NCBI RefSeq assembly: GCF_003057875.1
Contig: NZ_PYXZ01000005.1
Coordinates: 158,690 to 222,689 of the forward strand
Source of the DNA: Nocardioides currus
GTDB taxonomy: Bacteria > Actinomycetota > Actinomycetes > Propionibacteriales > Nocardioidaceae
Direction: 5' to 3'
DNA length: 64,000 nt
Made by a program: the position numbers and the translations under genes. The notes beneath the pieces were generated by a model that was given only the letters and a program-made list of their open reading frames with translations, did not search any database and was not told the origin of the DNA. Shown one piece after another: positions 56,021-64,000 of this stretch (positions within the stretch are counted from its first letter, which is position 1; every line of letters starts with the position of its first letter).

Positions 56021-57007
56021 TCAGTCCTCGTCGACCGGGTCGGGCGCCTCGTCCGAGCGGATGTCGATGCGCCAGCCGGTGAGGCGGGCGGCGAGACGGG
56101 CGTTCTGGCCCTCCTTGCCGATCGCCAGCGAGAGCTGGAAGTCGGGGACCACGACCCGGCACGCACGAGCGGCCAGGTCGACGATCTCGACCGAGCGCAC
56201 CCGCGCCGGCGACAGGGCGTGGGCGACCAGCTCGGCCGGGTCCTCCGACCAGTCCACGATGTCGATCTTCTCGCCGTGGAGCTCGGCCATCACGTTGCGC
56301 ACGCGCTGGCCCATCGGGCCGATGCACGCGCCCTTGGGGTTGACGCCCTGCACGTCGGAGAAGACGGCGATCTTGGTGCGGTGACCGGCCTCGCGGGCGA
56401 TCGCCGCGATCTGCACGGTGCCGTCGGCGATCTCGGGGACCTCGAGCGCGAACAGCTTCTTGACCAGGGTCGGGTGGCTGCGCGACAGCGTGATCTGCGG
56501 GCCGCGCATGCCCTTGCGCACCGACACCACGAGGCACTTGATCCGCTCGCCGTGCTTGTACTCCTCACCGGGCACCCGCTCCCCCAGCGGCAGGATCGCC
56601 TCGAGCTTGCCCAGGTCGACCATCACGTCGTCCGGGTTGCGGCCCTGCTGGATGATGCCGGAGATGATGTCGCCCTCCTTGCCGGCGAACTCCCCGAAGC
56701 GGATGTCGTCCTCGGCGTCACGCAGCCGCTGGAGCATGATCTGCTTCGCGGTCGTCGCGGCGATCCGGCCGAAGCCCTCGGGCGTGTCCTCGTACTCCTC
56801 GCTCGTCGTCCCGTCCTCGTCGACGTCGCGCGCCAGCACCATCACGTGCCCGGACTTGCGGTCGAGCTGGACGCGCGCGTGCTCGCTGGCGCCGGGCGTC
56901 TTGTGGTAGGCGGTGAGCAGGGCCTGCTCGATGGCGTCCACGAGGACCTCGAAGGAGATCTCCTTCTCGCGCTCCAGCATCCGCAGGATGCTCAGGTCGA
57001 TGTCCAT
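56021..57007 (-). CDS. nusA: transcription termination/antitermination factor NusA
   Basis: 328-aa NusA without the C-terminal acidic repeats of E. coli, the usual actinobacterial form. N-terminal RNA-polymerase-binding domain ([22 protein letters not shown]), S1 domain ([23 protein letters not shown]), and two KH domains ([43 protein letters not shown]). It controls pausing, termination and rRNA antitermination. ATG overlaps the rimP stop as TGATG. The GH16-like gene is convergent and directly adjacent. Confidence 0.97.
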   Translation of the reverse strand: MDIDLSILRMLEREKEISFEVLVDAIEQALLTAYHKTPGASEHARVQLDRKSGHVMVLARDVDEDGTTSEEYEDTPEGFGRIAATTAKQIMLQRLRDAEDDIRFGEFAGKEGDIISGIIQQGRNPDDVMVDLGKLEAILPLGERVPGEEYKHGERIKCLVVSVRKGMRGPQITLSRSHPTLVKKLFALEVPEIADGTVQIAAIAREAGHRTKIAVFSDVQGVNPKGACIGPMGQRVRNVMAELHGEKIDIVDWSEDPAELVAHALSPARVRSVEIVDLAARACRVVVPDFQLSLAIGKEGQNARLAARLTGWRIDIRSDEAPDPVDED

Positions 57008-57501
57008 CAGGCGTCCTCGCTGTCGTCGTGCTTCTTGCGGTTGAACTCGACCTGCACGAGGGCCTTCGCCACGTCGGCGTAGGCCAGCTCGCGGGTGGTG
57101 CCGTCGACGTCGAGCGTCGCGGTGTCCTCGCCGGACCCGACGATCCGGCCGGTGACGTCGCCGCCCTCCACGAGGGCGACCTTGACGAGGCGGTCCTCGT
57201 TGCGGCGCCAGTGGCGCGGCAGGGTGAGGGGACGGTCGACTCCTCGGGAGGTGACCTCGAGCGTGTAGGGCATCTCGCCCATCACGTCGGACTCGTCGAG
57301 CACCCGGTTGATCTCACGGGTCGCGTCGGCGACGTCGTCGAGGGTGACCCCGCCGTCCTGGTCGACGGCGATGCGCAGCACCCGTCGCTTGCCCGCGGGC
57401 GTCAGCTCGATGGCCTCGATGTCGAGACCCATGGCACTGAGGGGGCCGGTGATCTCGCCCTCGATGCGATCCCTGGTGGCGTCCTGCTTGGCGCTGCTCA
57501 C
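57007..57501 (-). CDS. rimP: ribosome maturation factor RimP
   Basis: 164-aa factor for late 30S assembly. RimP features: [38 protein letters not shown], then [21 protein letters not shown], and a C-terminal SH3-like domain. The start chosen is GTG 57501, preceded by GGAGG at 10-nt spacing; upstream codons to 57567 are not conserved in type. First gene of the nusA operon. Divergent from a lipoprotein gene (83 bp gap). Confidence 0.94.
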   Translation of the reverse strand: MSSAKQDATRDRIEGEITGPLSAMGLDIEAIELTPAGKRRVLRIAVDQDGGVTLDDVADATREINRVLDESDVMGEMPYTLEVTSRGVDRPLTLPRHWRRNEDRLVKVALVEGGDVTGRIVGSGEDTATLDVDGTTRELAYADVAKALVQVEFNRKKHDDSEDA

Positions 57502-57584
57502 GAGCGTGCGACCTCCTTGTGCTGTTGTCGGTGCCACGATAGCCGCTCCGTCCGGGCCCGCCGACAACGGTTAGGGTCACCGTC

Positions 57585-58088
57585 GTGTCCTCCCCGCGCG
57601 CGCAGACGTCACGGCGTACGGCGCTCGCGCTGGCCGTCTCCGCGCCCCTCGCCCTCGCCGCCTGCGACCTCGACCCGCCCGCCCGGTCCGCGTCCGGCTC
57701 CTCGTCCGGGTCACCCACGGCGACCCCGAGCGCGGCCGCTCCGCTCCCCGACGCCGACGTCGTCGAGGGCGCCCGCGCAGCCACCCTCCTCGCCGTCGCC
57801 CTGATCGAGGCGGCGCAGGCCCGCCACGGCCTGCGCCGGTCCGGTCTCGAGGACCTGCTGCGCCTGCACGCGGCGCACCTCGCGGTCCTCGACGACGGCT
57901 CACCGGAGCCCGAGGTCGAGGCCCCGCTCGTGGCGGCGACGCCGGCCCGGGCCCGGGCGCAGGTCGCGGCCTCCGAGAACGGCCTCACGGCCACGCTGGC
58001 CGACGCGGCCGGACAGGCCGCGAGCGGCGACCTCGCCCGCGCCCTGGCCAGCATGTCGGCGGCCCTGCGGCAGCGGGTGGCCGTGTGA
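57585..58088 (+). CDS. hypothetical lipoprotein
   Basis: 167-aa exported protein. The N-terminus is Tat-like (SRRTALALAVSAPLALAAC) with a lipobox Cys near residue 27, followed by a Ser/Pro/Thr-rich tether and a helical Ala-rich domain (ARAATLLAVALIEAAQARHG). GTG start. It overlaps the DUF4439 gene by GTGA. The helical part resembles the four-helix ferritin-like pattern of its neighbour, but without clear metal ligands. Function unknown; the pair next to rimP is a recurrent actinobacterial arrangement. Confidence 0.72.
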   Translation: MSSPRAQTSRRTALALAVSAPLALAACDLDPPARSASGSSSGSPTATPSAAAPLPDADVVEGARAATLLAVALIEAAQARHGLRRSGLEDLLRLHAAHLAVLDDGSPEPEVEAPLVAATPARARAQVAASENGLTATLADAAGQAASGDLARALASMSAALRQRVAV

Positions 58089-58516
58089 GCGCGCTCGACG
58101 CCCTCCAGACGGCCCTCGCGGCCGAGCACGCCGCGATCTACGTGTACGGCGACGTCGGGGCCCACACCTCGCAGTCCGCCGAGCCCGAGCTGTTCGCCAC
58201 CGTGTCCCTGCTCTACCGCGCGCACCGCGGGCGCCGCGACCAGCTCGAGCTGATGGTGGCCGACCGGGGCGGGGTCCCCGTGGCCGCCGCACCGACCTAC
58301 GAGCTGCCGCGGCGGCTGGGCACGCCCAGCGCCGTACGCCGTCACGCGATGGGGGTCGAGCAGGCATGCGCCGAGGTGTACGCCGCGACCGTCGCCAGCA
58401 CGACCGGGACCGACCGGGCCTGGGCCGTGTCGGCCCTGGGCGAGGCGGCCGTGGCGCGGATCCTGCTGGGCGGCGAGTCCGAGGACTTCCCCGGGGCGCC
58501 CGAGCTGGGCGACTGA
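58085..58516 (+). CDS. DUF4439 ferritin-like domain protein
   Basis: 143-aa protein with four predicted helices. The first contains QTALAAEHAAIYVYG, with an E-x-x-H-like ligand pair typical of ferritin-like DUF4439; the second has ATVSLLYRAHRGRRDQLELMV, which again carries a His and Glu. These features suggest a di-metal four-helix bundle, but the activity is unknown. GTG 58085 overlaps the lipoprotein stop, indicating coupling and possibly a complex. No signal peptide. Confidence 0.8.
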   Translation: MSALDALQTALAAEHAAIYVYGDVGAHTSQSAEPELFATVSLLYRAHRGRRDQLELMVADRGGVPVAAAPTYELPRRLGTPSAVRRHAMGVEQACAEVYAATVASTTGTDRAWAVSALGEAAVARILLGGESEDFPGAPELGD

Positions 58517-58769
58517 GCCGGGCGACCGAGCCCGCCACTGAACTGGCCGAAATGTGGAAACGGCCCACAGCCTCACCAGCTGGGGAAGTCCCGAGATCTT
58601 CCCCATCTGGCGAGGATGAGGGCCGCTCCAAGGGAGTGGTCAGCATCACCCGACGTGGCCTCCCATATGGGGTGGTCGGCCACGTGCACAAGTCTGCAAC
58701 ACGACGCGGCGAATGCCCTAGGGCTTCGCGCCTGCAGGTTGTTGCGCTGCGAGAACCTGCAAAAGCCGG
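58517..58769. other. 253-bp spacer with several hairpins
   Basis: No gene is supported. Hairpins seen: TGGGGAAG/CTTCCCCA (about 58581-58605); CGTGGCC/GGCCACG (about 58656-58685) enclosing the palindrome CCCATATGGG; and TGCAGGTT/AACCTGCA (58733-58740, 58754-58761), which lies just past the HAD gene stop and is the best candidate for its terminator. The DNA here is less GC-rich than its neighbours. Confidence 0.5.
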
Positions 58770-59480
58770 TCAGCGCAGGGACGCGACGACGGCCGGGATC
58801 TCCGCCAGCGATCGCACGACCGCGTCCGGCTCTCCCTCGGTGTGCCCGACCTGCGCGGCCGGGATCGTGCTGAGCGGGATGTGGATCGCCGCGAGCCCGG
58901 CGTTGCGGGCGCCCCAGATGTCGTCGAAGAGCCGGTCCCCGACGTACACGCAGGCGGCCGGGTCGGAGACGCCGACCGCCTCCATGGCCGCCCCGAACGC
59001 CCGCGGCGACGGCTTGGTCCACGGGATCTCGGAGGTGTAGACGTCGCCGTCGACGAGGTCGTAGACGCCGTCGCGCTCGAAGAAGCCGACGTGCCACTCG
59101 CGGGGCCAGACCGTGTTGGACAGCACCCCGACCTTGAGCCCCATCGCGCGCAGCTCGGCGAACATGCCCCGGCACTCGGGGTCGGTGGCGGTGTGCGGCG
59201 CCCAGAAGTCGTAGTAGGCGTCCAGCAGCTCGGGGTCGTGCTCGAGACCGGCCTCGGTGAACAGGTCGCCGATCGTCGCCGACTGCTGGTGGTCGCGGCT
59301 GCGGCCCCACACCACGTCGCCGGCCGCGAGCAGGCGGGTCGTGATCTCGTCCGGCGCGTGGTGGGCGCCCACCACGGCCTGGGCGAGCGCGAGCGACTCG
59401 GCGTGGAAGTCCACGTCGTGCCAGCGCGTGAGCGTGCCACCCCAGTCGAAGATGACCGCCTGGATCGTGGTGCTCGCCAT
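58770..59480 (-). CDS. HAD-superfamily hydrolase
   Basis: 236-aa HAD protein with a helical cap (about 20-95). Motif I is VIFDWGGTLT: the nucleophile Asp is present but the second Asp of DxDxT is Gly, as in some HAD subgroups. Motif II is VGVLSNT, motif III the Lys in TSEIPWTKPSPRAF, and motif IV VYVGDRLFDDIWGARNAG. Likely a phosphatase or dehalogenase-type enzyme of unknown substrate. ATG 59480 begins the fold directly. It stands between the ferritin-like gene and proS. Confidence 0.86.
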   Translation of the reverse strand: MASTTIQAVIFDWGGTLTRWHDVDFHAESLALAQAVVGAHHAPDEITTRLLAAGDVVWGRSRDHQQSATIGDLFTEAGLEHDPELLDAYYDFWAPHTATDPECRGMFAELRAMGLKVGVLSNTVWPREWHVGFFERDGVYDLVDGDVYTSEIPWTKPSPRAFGAAMEAVGVSDPAACVYVGDRLFDDIWGARNAGLAAIHIPLSTIPAAQVGHTEGEPDAVVRSLAEIPAVVASLR

Positions 59481-59644
59481 GGGCGAGGAACCTACCGGTT
59501 GACCCTGTCGGCGTCGGACCACAGGGAGCCGCCGACCGGCCAGCGGACCACCTCGAGCGCAACCTCGGCCAGCAGGTCGCCGACGAGGGCTCGGGTCCCG
59601 CCGACCAGGGTCGAGTCGAGGTCCGTGTCGGTGGAGGTCACTCC

Positions 59645-61414
59645 TCAGCCGCGCACGAGCCCCACGACGTGCGCGGCGGCGTCGCCCACGGCGACCTCCT
59701 CGCGCTCGCCGCTCGCCCGGTCGCGGATCTCCACGGTGCCGTCGGCCAGGCCGCGACCGACGGTGACGATGGTCGGCACGCCGATCAGCTCGGCGTCCTT
59801 GAACTTCACGCCGGGCGAGACCTTGCCGGCCCGGTCGTCGTACAGCACGTCGACGCCCTGGGCCGACAGCTCCTCGGCGAGGGAGGAGGCCGCCGCGAAG
59901 ATCGCTTCCTCCTTGCCGGCGGCGACGATGTGCACGTCGACGGGAGCGACGTCACGGGGCCAGGACAACCCGATCTCGTCGAGGGTGCCCTCGGCGATCG
60001 CGGCGACGGCCCGCGAGGGCCCGATGCCGTAGGAGCCCATCGTGACGGTGACGAGCTTGCCGTTCTCGTCGAGGACCTTGAGGCCGAGCGCCTCGGCGTA
60101 GCTGCGACCGAGCTGGAAGATGTGGCCCATCTCGATGCCGCGCGCGGACTCGAGCGTCCCGGTGTCGCAGTTGGGGCAGGCGTCGCCGTCGCGGACGTCG
60201 GCGGCCTCGATGGTCCCGTCGGGCGTGAAGTCGCGACCGACGACCATGTCGATCACGTGGGACCCGGGCACGTTGGCCCCGGTGACCCACCGGGTGCCCT
60301 CGACGATGCGCGGGTCGACGAGGAACCGGATGCCGGAGGTCGACTCCTCCCCCAGCGCGCCGGGGCCGATGTAGCCCTTGACCAGCGCCGGGTGCTTCGC
60401 GAGCTCGGCCTCGTCCATGGGCTCGACCTCGATGGGCTCGAGCTGCCCCTCGAGCCGCTTCTGGTCGACCTCGCGGTCGCCGGGCACGCCGATGGCGAGC
60501 GGCTCCCGGGTGCCGTCGGGGTGCTTGAGGACGACGAGCACGTTCTTCAGCGTGTCGCCGGCGACCCAGGGCCGGTCCTCGCGCGGGAAGGCGGCGTTGA
60601 GGTGCGCCACCAGTGACTCGATCGTGGGCGTGTCGGGCGTCTCCTCCGCGTGCGCGGCGGGCGCGTCGTCGTACGCCACGGGGGCGGGCGCACGCACCGT
60701 GACCGCCTCGACGTTGGCCGCGTAGTCGCAGTTGCTGCAGCGGACGTAGGTGTCCTCGCCGACGGCGGCCTTGGCCAGGAACTCCTCCGACTTCGAGCCA
60801 CCCATCGCCCCGGCCATGGCCTTGACGATCGCGTAGTCGAACCCGAGCTTGTCGAAGATCCGGATGTAGGCGTCACGGTGCTTCTGGTACGACGCGTCGA
60901 GCCCGGCGTCGTCGATGTCGAAGGAGTAGGAGTCCTTCATCACGAACTCGCGCCCGCGCAGGATGCCGGCGCGGGGACGTGACTCGTCGCGGTACTTGTT
61001 CTGGATCTGGTAGATCGAGAGCGGCAGGTCCTTGTAGGAGGAGTAGAGGTCCTTCACGACGAGCGTGAACATCTCCTCGTGCGTGGGACCGAGCAGGTAG
61101 TCGGCTCCCTTGCGGTCCTTGATCCGGAAGATGTTGTCGCCGTAGTCGGTCCAGCGGTGGGTCGCCTCGTAGGGCTCCTTGGGCAGCAGCGCGGGGAACA
61201 TCAGCTCCTGCGCCCCGATCGCGTCCATCTCGTCGCGGATGATGTTCTCGACCTTGCGCAGCACGCGCAGGCCGAGGGGAAGCCAGGTGTAGATGCCCGG
61301 CGCGTTGCGGCGGATGTAGCCGGCGCGGACGAGCAGCCGGTGGCTCGGCACCTCCGCGTCGTTGGGGTCGTCACGCAGCGTGCGCACGAACAGGGTCGAC
61401 ATCCGCAGGATCAT
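59645..61414 (-). CDS. proS: prolyl-tRNA synthetase
   Basis: 589-aa class II synthetase of the bacterial (ProS-type 1) architecture. Motif 1 region [32 protein letters not shown], motif 2 [31 protein letters not shown], an inserted YbaK-like editing domain at about 225-400 (for example [21 protein letters not shown]), motif 3 [16 protein letters not shown] near residue 455, and the anticodon-binding domain at the end ([12 protein letters not shown]). Editing-domain presence implies clearance of Ala-tRNAPro. Start ATG 61414; ATG 61402 is an alternative. No T-box leader was seen. Confidence 0.96.
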   Translation of the reverse strand: MILRMSTLFVRTLRDDPNDAEVPSHRLLVRAGYIRRNAPGIYTWLPLGLRVLRKVENIIRDEMDAIGAQELMFPALLPKEPYEATHRWTDYGDNIFRIKDRKGADYLLGPTHEEMFTLVVKDLYSSYKDLPLSIYQIQNKYRDESRPRAGILRGREFVMKDSYSFDIDDAGLDASYQKHRDAYIRIFDKLGFDYAIVKAMAGAMGGSKSEEFLAKAAVGEDTYVRCSNCDYAANVEAVTVRAPAPVAYDDAPAAHAEETPDTPTIESLVAHLNAAFPREDRPWVAGDTLKNVLVVLKHPDGTREPLAIGVPGDREVDQKRLEGQLEPIEVEPMDEAELAKHPALVKGYIGPGALGEESTSGIRFLVDPRIVEGTRWVTGANVPGSHVIDMVVGRDFTPDGTIEAADVRDGDACPNCDTGTLESARGIEMGHIFQLGRSYAEALGLKVLDENGKLVTVTMGSYGIGPSRAVAAIAEGTLDEIGLSWPRDVAPVDVHIVAAGKEEAIFAAASSLAEELSAQGVDVLYDDRAGKVSPGVKFKDAELIGVPTIVTVGRGLADGTVEIRDRASGEREEVAVGDAAAHVVGLVRG

Positions 61415-61579
61415 GGGGCACAGGATAGGTGCGGCTCTTCGCCGTCGGCGAAGCGGTTTCGGCCGACCACCGCGAGACGGCAACCATGCGGTCGTCATCG
61501 GCGTCTGAGACAGTGGCATCACACCGGACCCCCCCATCAGGTCCTCACCGGATCCATCGGCACATCTTCGGGAGCCCAC

Positions 61580-62620
61580 ATGACCTCCGCACTCCGTCGC
61601 GCAGCGCTCGCGGCCACCACGGCCGCCCTCGTCGGTACGGCGCTGATGGCGCCCGCGCGAGCCGCGGCACCGGTCGACCTGCAGCCCGAGGACCTGTCCC
61701 GCGGCGCCGACGTCGCGGTGGCCCACATCGACGCCGGCGACTTCGTGCTGGGCGACCGCAGGGTCGACGTCGGCGGCAGCCGTGCCTACGTCCTGGGCAG
61801 GGCCGGCAAGGCCTGGCTGGTGGGCACCAGCGACGCCAACGGCGGTGGCAGGTTCCGGATCGTGCGCGTGCAGGCCGACGACACCACCAAGGTCATCAAG
61901 CGCGGGATCTCGTTCTTCGAGCTCAAGCTCTCCGACAACGGTCGCTACTTCGTGCACGTGGGTCGGGGCACCCGGAAGTCGGTCCCGATCCGGGTCTTCT
62001 CCTCGCGCACCGGCAAGCTCAAGACCGAGCAGTCGTTCGCCAACTTCCCCTCCGTGATGGGGATGGGCGGCTCGCGGGTCGTCCTGTCGACCTGGACCAC
62101 GGGCGACACGGGCACGAAGTCCTGGGACACCACGACCGGTGAGGTCACCACGCTGACGCGGCGCCCCGCCAACCTCGTCGACATCGGCAACGACCTGCTC
62201 GCCAGCTACACCAAGGACCCCTACCAGGGCGGCTGCATGGTCCTCAGCACGCTGTCCGACCCGACCAAGCGGCTGTGGAAGTCCTGCAGCGACCGGGTCG
62301 AGGCCTTCTCCCCCGACGGTCGGCGGATGGCCACCATCGGCATCCTCTCCGACGGCATCGGCCCGAGCGTGGTCCAGGAGCGCGAGATCGACGGCTCGAC
62401 GCTCGCGACCTACTCGACCGGCTGGTTCGGCCGGGTCCAGTTCGAGGACGACGCCGACCTGCTGCTCGAGGTCAACGGCGACACCCAGGCCGCGACGGTG
62501 CGCTGCAACGAGGGCGCGTGCGAGAACGCGACCGACCCCGTCGCCGTACAGCAGCCGCGGACCACGCTCGGCCAGCCCGCGCGACGCTTCGGCTCCGCGG
62601 TGCCGGGAGCGACCCGCTAG
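61580..62620 (+). CDS. exported hypothetical protein, beta-propeller-like
   Basis: 346-aa protein with a Sec signal peptide ([20 protein letters not shown], cleavage after RAAA-type near residue 29). The mature part is rich in beta strands with repeated turn patterns such as [13 protein letters not shown] and [13 protein letters not shown], which resemble the LSPDGxxL turns of WD40/TolB-type propellers. Two Cys pairs may form disulfides. No enzyme motif. ATG 61580 has GGGAG upstream. The stop overlaps the stop of the convergent GNAT gene within the palindrome CTAG. The 165-bp upstream gap holds a perfect 7-bp hairpin at 61437-61453. Confidence 0.78.
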   Translation: MTSALRRAALAATTAALVGTALMAPARAAAPVDLQPEDLSRGADVAVAHIDAGDFVLGDRRVDVGGSRAYVLGRAGKAWLVGTSDANGGGRFRIVRVQADDTTKVIKRGISFFELKLSDNGRYFVHVGRGTRKSVPIRVFSSRTGKLKTEQSFANFPSVMGMGGSRVVLSTWTTGDTGTKSWDTTTGEVTTLTRRPANLVDIGNDLLASYTKDPYQGGCMVLSTLSDPTKRLWKSCSDRVEAFSPDGRRMATIGILSDGIGPSVVQEREIDGSTLATYSTGWFGRVQFEDDADLLLEVNGDTQAATVRCNEGACENATDPVAVQQPRTTLGQPARRFGSAVPGATR

Positions 62621-63465
62621 AACATCAGCGTCGACAGGCGGGCAGTCTCGGTGAAGCCGACCCGGCTGTAGGCCGCCCGTGCCGCAACGTTCCACTCGTT
62701 GACGTAGAGCGACACGGTGGGGGCGATGTGCTCGCGCACGTGCGCGACCACCGCGGCCATCCCGCCCACCGACAGCCCCTCGCCGCGGCGGTCGGGGTGG
62801 ACGTAGACACCCTGCACCTGGGCGGCGTACGGCGTGGAGCAGGCGACCTCCGCCTTGAAGATCACCCGACCGGACTCGTCGAAGCGGGCGAACGACCACC
62901 CGCGCGAGATGAGCTGGCGCACGCGCGCCTGGTAGAGGTCCTTGCCGCCGGAGGTCTCCGGCGAGACCCCGACCTCCTCGGTGTACATGTCGACACACGC
63001 GGGGTAGAGCGCGATCAGGTCGGCCGGCGTGGTGGGGCGGACCTCCGGGTCGGGCGCCACCAGCGGGTCACCGTCGATCTGGAGGTGGGGTTGGCGCCAG
63101 CGGGCCTCGCGCGGCTCGCTCCAGCGACCACTGACCGTCTCCCACAGCGCCTCGACCGCGTCGTGCGGGCCGACGATGGTGGCGGTGGAGCGCACCCGGG
63201 CGAGCGCGCGCTCGGCGAAGGTCGCCACGTCCTCCCGGGTGCACTGCACCGGCACCAGGTTGGCGCCCATGTGGCAGCCGGCGACCAGCTCGTCGCCCTC
63301 GAACCGGCCCCAGATCTCGCCGCCGAGCCAGCGGGGGTCCATGTTGGTGACCCGCGCGCGGTAGGCGGCGAAGACGTTGACCACGGGGTCGGCGGCGGTG
63401 AGGTCCAAGAACGCGTCCCGGTCGTCGGGCCCGAGCAGGCGCACGTCGTCGCGGGTGGTCAACAC
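62617..63465 (-). CDS. DUF4081-GNAT acetyltransferase
   Basis: 282-aa protein of the actinobacterial DUF4081 plus GNAT type. N-terminal domain ([23 protein letters not shown]) is a degenerate GNAT-like lobe; the C-terminal GNAT has motif [25 protein letters not shown] near residue 220 and [20 protein letters not shown] at the end. These genes typically lie close to proS in actinobacteria, as here, but the acceptor is unknown. It is convergent with the exported-protein gene and shares the CTAG stop overlap. Confidence 0.88.
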   Translation of the reverse strand: MLTTRDDVRLLGPDDRDAFLDLTAADPVVNVFAAYRARVTNMDPRWLGGEIWGRFEGDELVAGCHMGANLVPVQCTREDVATFAERALARVRSTATIVGPHDAVEALWETVSGRWSEPREARWRQPHLQIDGDPLVAPDPEVRPTTPADLIALYPACVDMYTEEVGVSPETSGGKDLYQARVRQLISRGWSFARFDESGRVIFKAEVACSTPYAAQVQGVYVHPDRRGEGLSVGGMAAVVAHVREHIAPTVSLYVNEWNVAARAAYSRVGFTETARLSTLMF

Positions 63466-63512
63466 GTCGGGAGCCTAGCCCCCTGCCCGGTGATCCTCGC
63501 TAGGGTTCGCGG

Positions 63513-64000
63513 GTGAGCCGGCCCGCGAGTGTCCCCGCCGCGGGCGCGCTGGACGGCTACCGCTCGCTGGTCGAGTCCCAGACCGGCCCCGACGAGTGGT
63601 TCGACGCCGCACGCTCGGTCCGGCCGGACCAGGACCTGGTGACGACGGCGGTGGAGTCGCTGGGGCTCGGTGGCCTGCTCGCCGCGCGCGCCGAGGCCCG
63701 GCGACTCGTCGAGGACGACGGCATCCGCTACGGGCTGGCCGATGCCGTCGACGACGTGCCGGGCGATCGCGGTCGCAGCTGGGTGATCGACCCGTTGCCG
63801 GTGGTCATCGGCAGCCTCGAGTGGGCCCGGCTCGAGGCCGGCCTGCGCCAGCGTGCGCAGCTGCTCCAGCTCCTCCACGACGACGTGTACGGCGAGCGAC
63901 GACTCGTCTCTGAGCGCGTGCTGCCCGCCGAGCTGGTCCTGGGGCACAGCGGCTTCGTCCGCGCCGTCGACGGGATCGAGCACCAGCGGCTGGTGCTCGG
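63513..64000 (+). CDS. circularly permuted ATP-grasp family protein (5' part, cut by window end)
   Basis: The frame opens at GTG 63513 and runs off the window after 162 codons. The visible part has the N-terminal pattern of the DUF404/DUF407 circularly permuted ATP-grasp type 2 family: GIRYGLADAVD, then SWVIDPLPVVIGSLEWARLEAGLRQRAQLLQ and the YGERRL segment. Complete homologues are about 480 or 800 aa and usually sit with an alpha-E-domain protein and a transglutaminase-like gene. The catalytic ATP-grasp residues lie beyond the window. Divergent from the DUF4081-GNAT gene (47 bp). Confidence 0.8.
   Translation, partial: MSRPASVPAAGALDGYRSLVESQTGPDEWFDAARSVRPDQDLVTTAVESLGLGGLLAARAEARRLVEDDGIRYGLADAVDDVPGDRGRSWVIDPLPVVIGSLEWARLEAGLRQRAQLLQLLHDDVYGERRLVSERVLPAELVLGHSGFVRAVDGIEHQRLVL

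Noticed and set aside
61415..61579. T-box or other riboswitch upstream of proS or the exported-protein gene
   Set aside because: The only clear structure is a 7-bp hairpin (61437-61453); no T-box sequence, specifier loop or known riboswitch core could be recognised.

Overview
The window is about 64 kb of very GC-rich chromosomal DNA with dense gene packing, many GTG starts and many 4-base ATGA/GTGA or 5-base TGATG overlaps between same-strand genes. Gene content points to a high-GC actinobacterium of the Nocardioidaceae (Nocardioides-like) type: actinobacterial PspA/PspAA/PspAB/HtpX module, DUF3043, DUF4081-GNAT, DUF4439 ferritin-like protein, SARP/AfsR-type regulator, and the rimP-nusA-ylxR-infB-rbfA-truB-ribF and rpsO-pnp-M16 peptidase-dapB neighbourhoods. 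The genus is an inference; no rRNA or tRNA gene was seen.

Layout. 1-1.5 kb: intergenic inverted repeats and glycerate kinase. 1.5-9.8 kb: a leftward operon maoC-like > osmC-like > flavin monooxygenase > FAD oxidoreductase > 902-aa SARP/AfsR regulator, facing a rightward small ORF and two GNAT genes. The divergent intergenic region holds two arrays of 11-bp direct repeats that look like SARP operators, and this is the most distinctive regulatory structure in the window. 9.8-12.3 kb: GlgC-like nucleotidyltransferase and nadA. 12.3-15.1 kb: phage-shock/membrane-stress operon pspA-pspAA-htpX-pspAB plus a 78-aa HisKA-like protein. 15.2-18.3 kb: DUF3043, DMT exporter, GNAT, azlCD. 18.3-21.4 kb: secreted M4 protease, dapB, methyltransferase. 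21.7-25.8 kb: M16 peptidase, pnp, rpsO.

26-35.8 kb: a likely organosulfur scavenging island: ROK regulator, oligopeptide-type ABC importer (lipoprotein, two permeases, fused double ATPase) and a type I sulfatase in one leftward operon, with a divergent TauD/AtsK-like dioxygenase. 35.9-38.6 kb: DUF6458 protein, molybdopterin oxidoreductase and the remnant of a LuxR-type regulator. 38.6-48.6 kb: a complete sugar PTS island with mannitol EIICBA, an unusual 578-aa zinc dehydrogenase with apparently two Rossmann modules, EI, DeoR/FruR regulator, 1-phosphofructokinase, fructose EIIABC and HPr.

48.6-57.5 kb: the translation/transcription factor cluster read leftward (rimP, nusA, ylxR, infB, rbfA, truB, ribF). 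It is interrupted by an antisense GH16-like gene that lacks one catalytic acid, and infB carries a hairpin that would sequester its ribosome binding site. 57.6-64 kb: lipoprotein plus DUF4439 ferritin-like pair, HAD hydrolase, proS, an exported protein, DUF4081-GNAT, and the start of a circularly permuted ATP-grasp gene cut by the window end.
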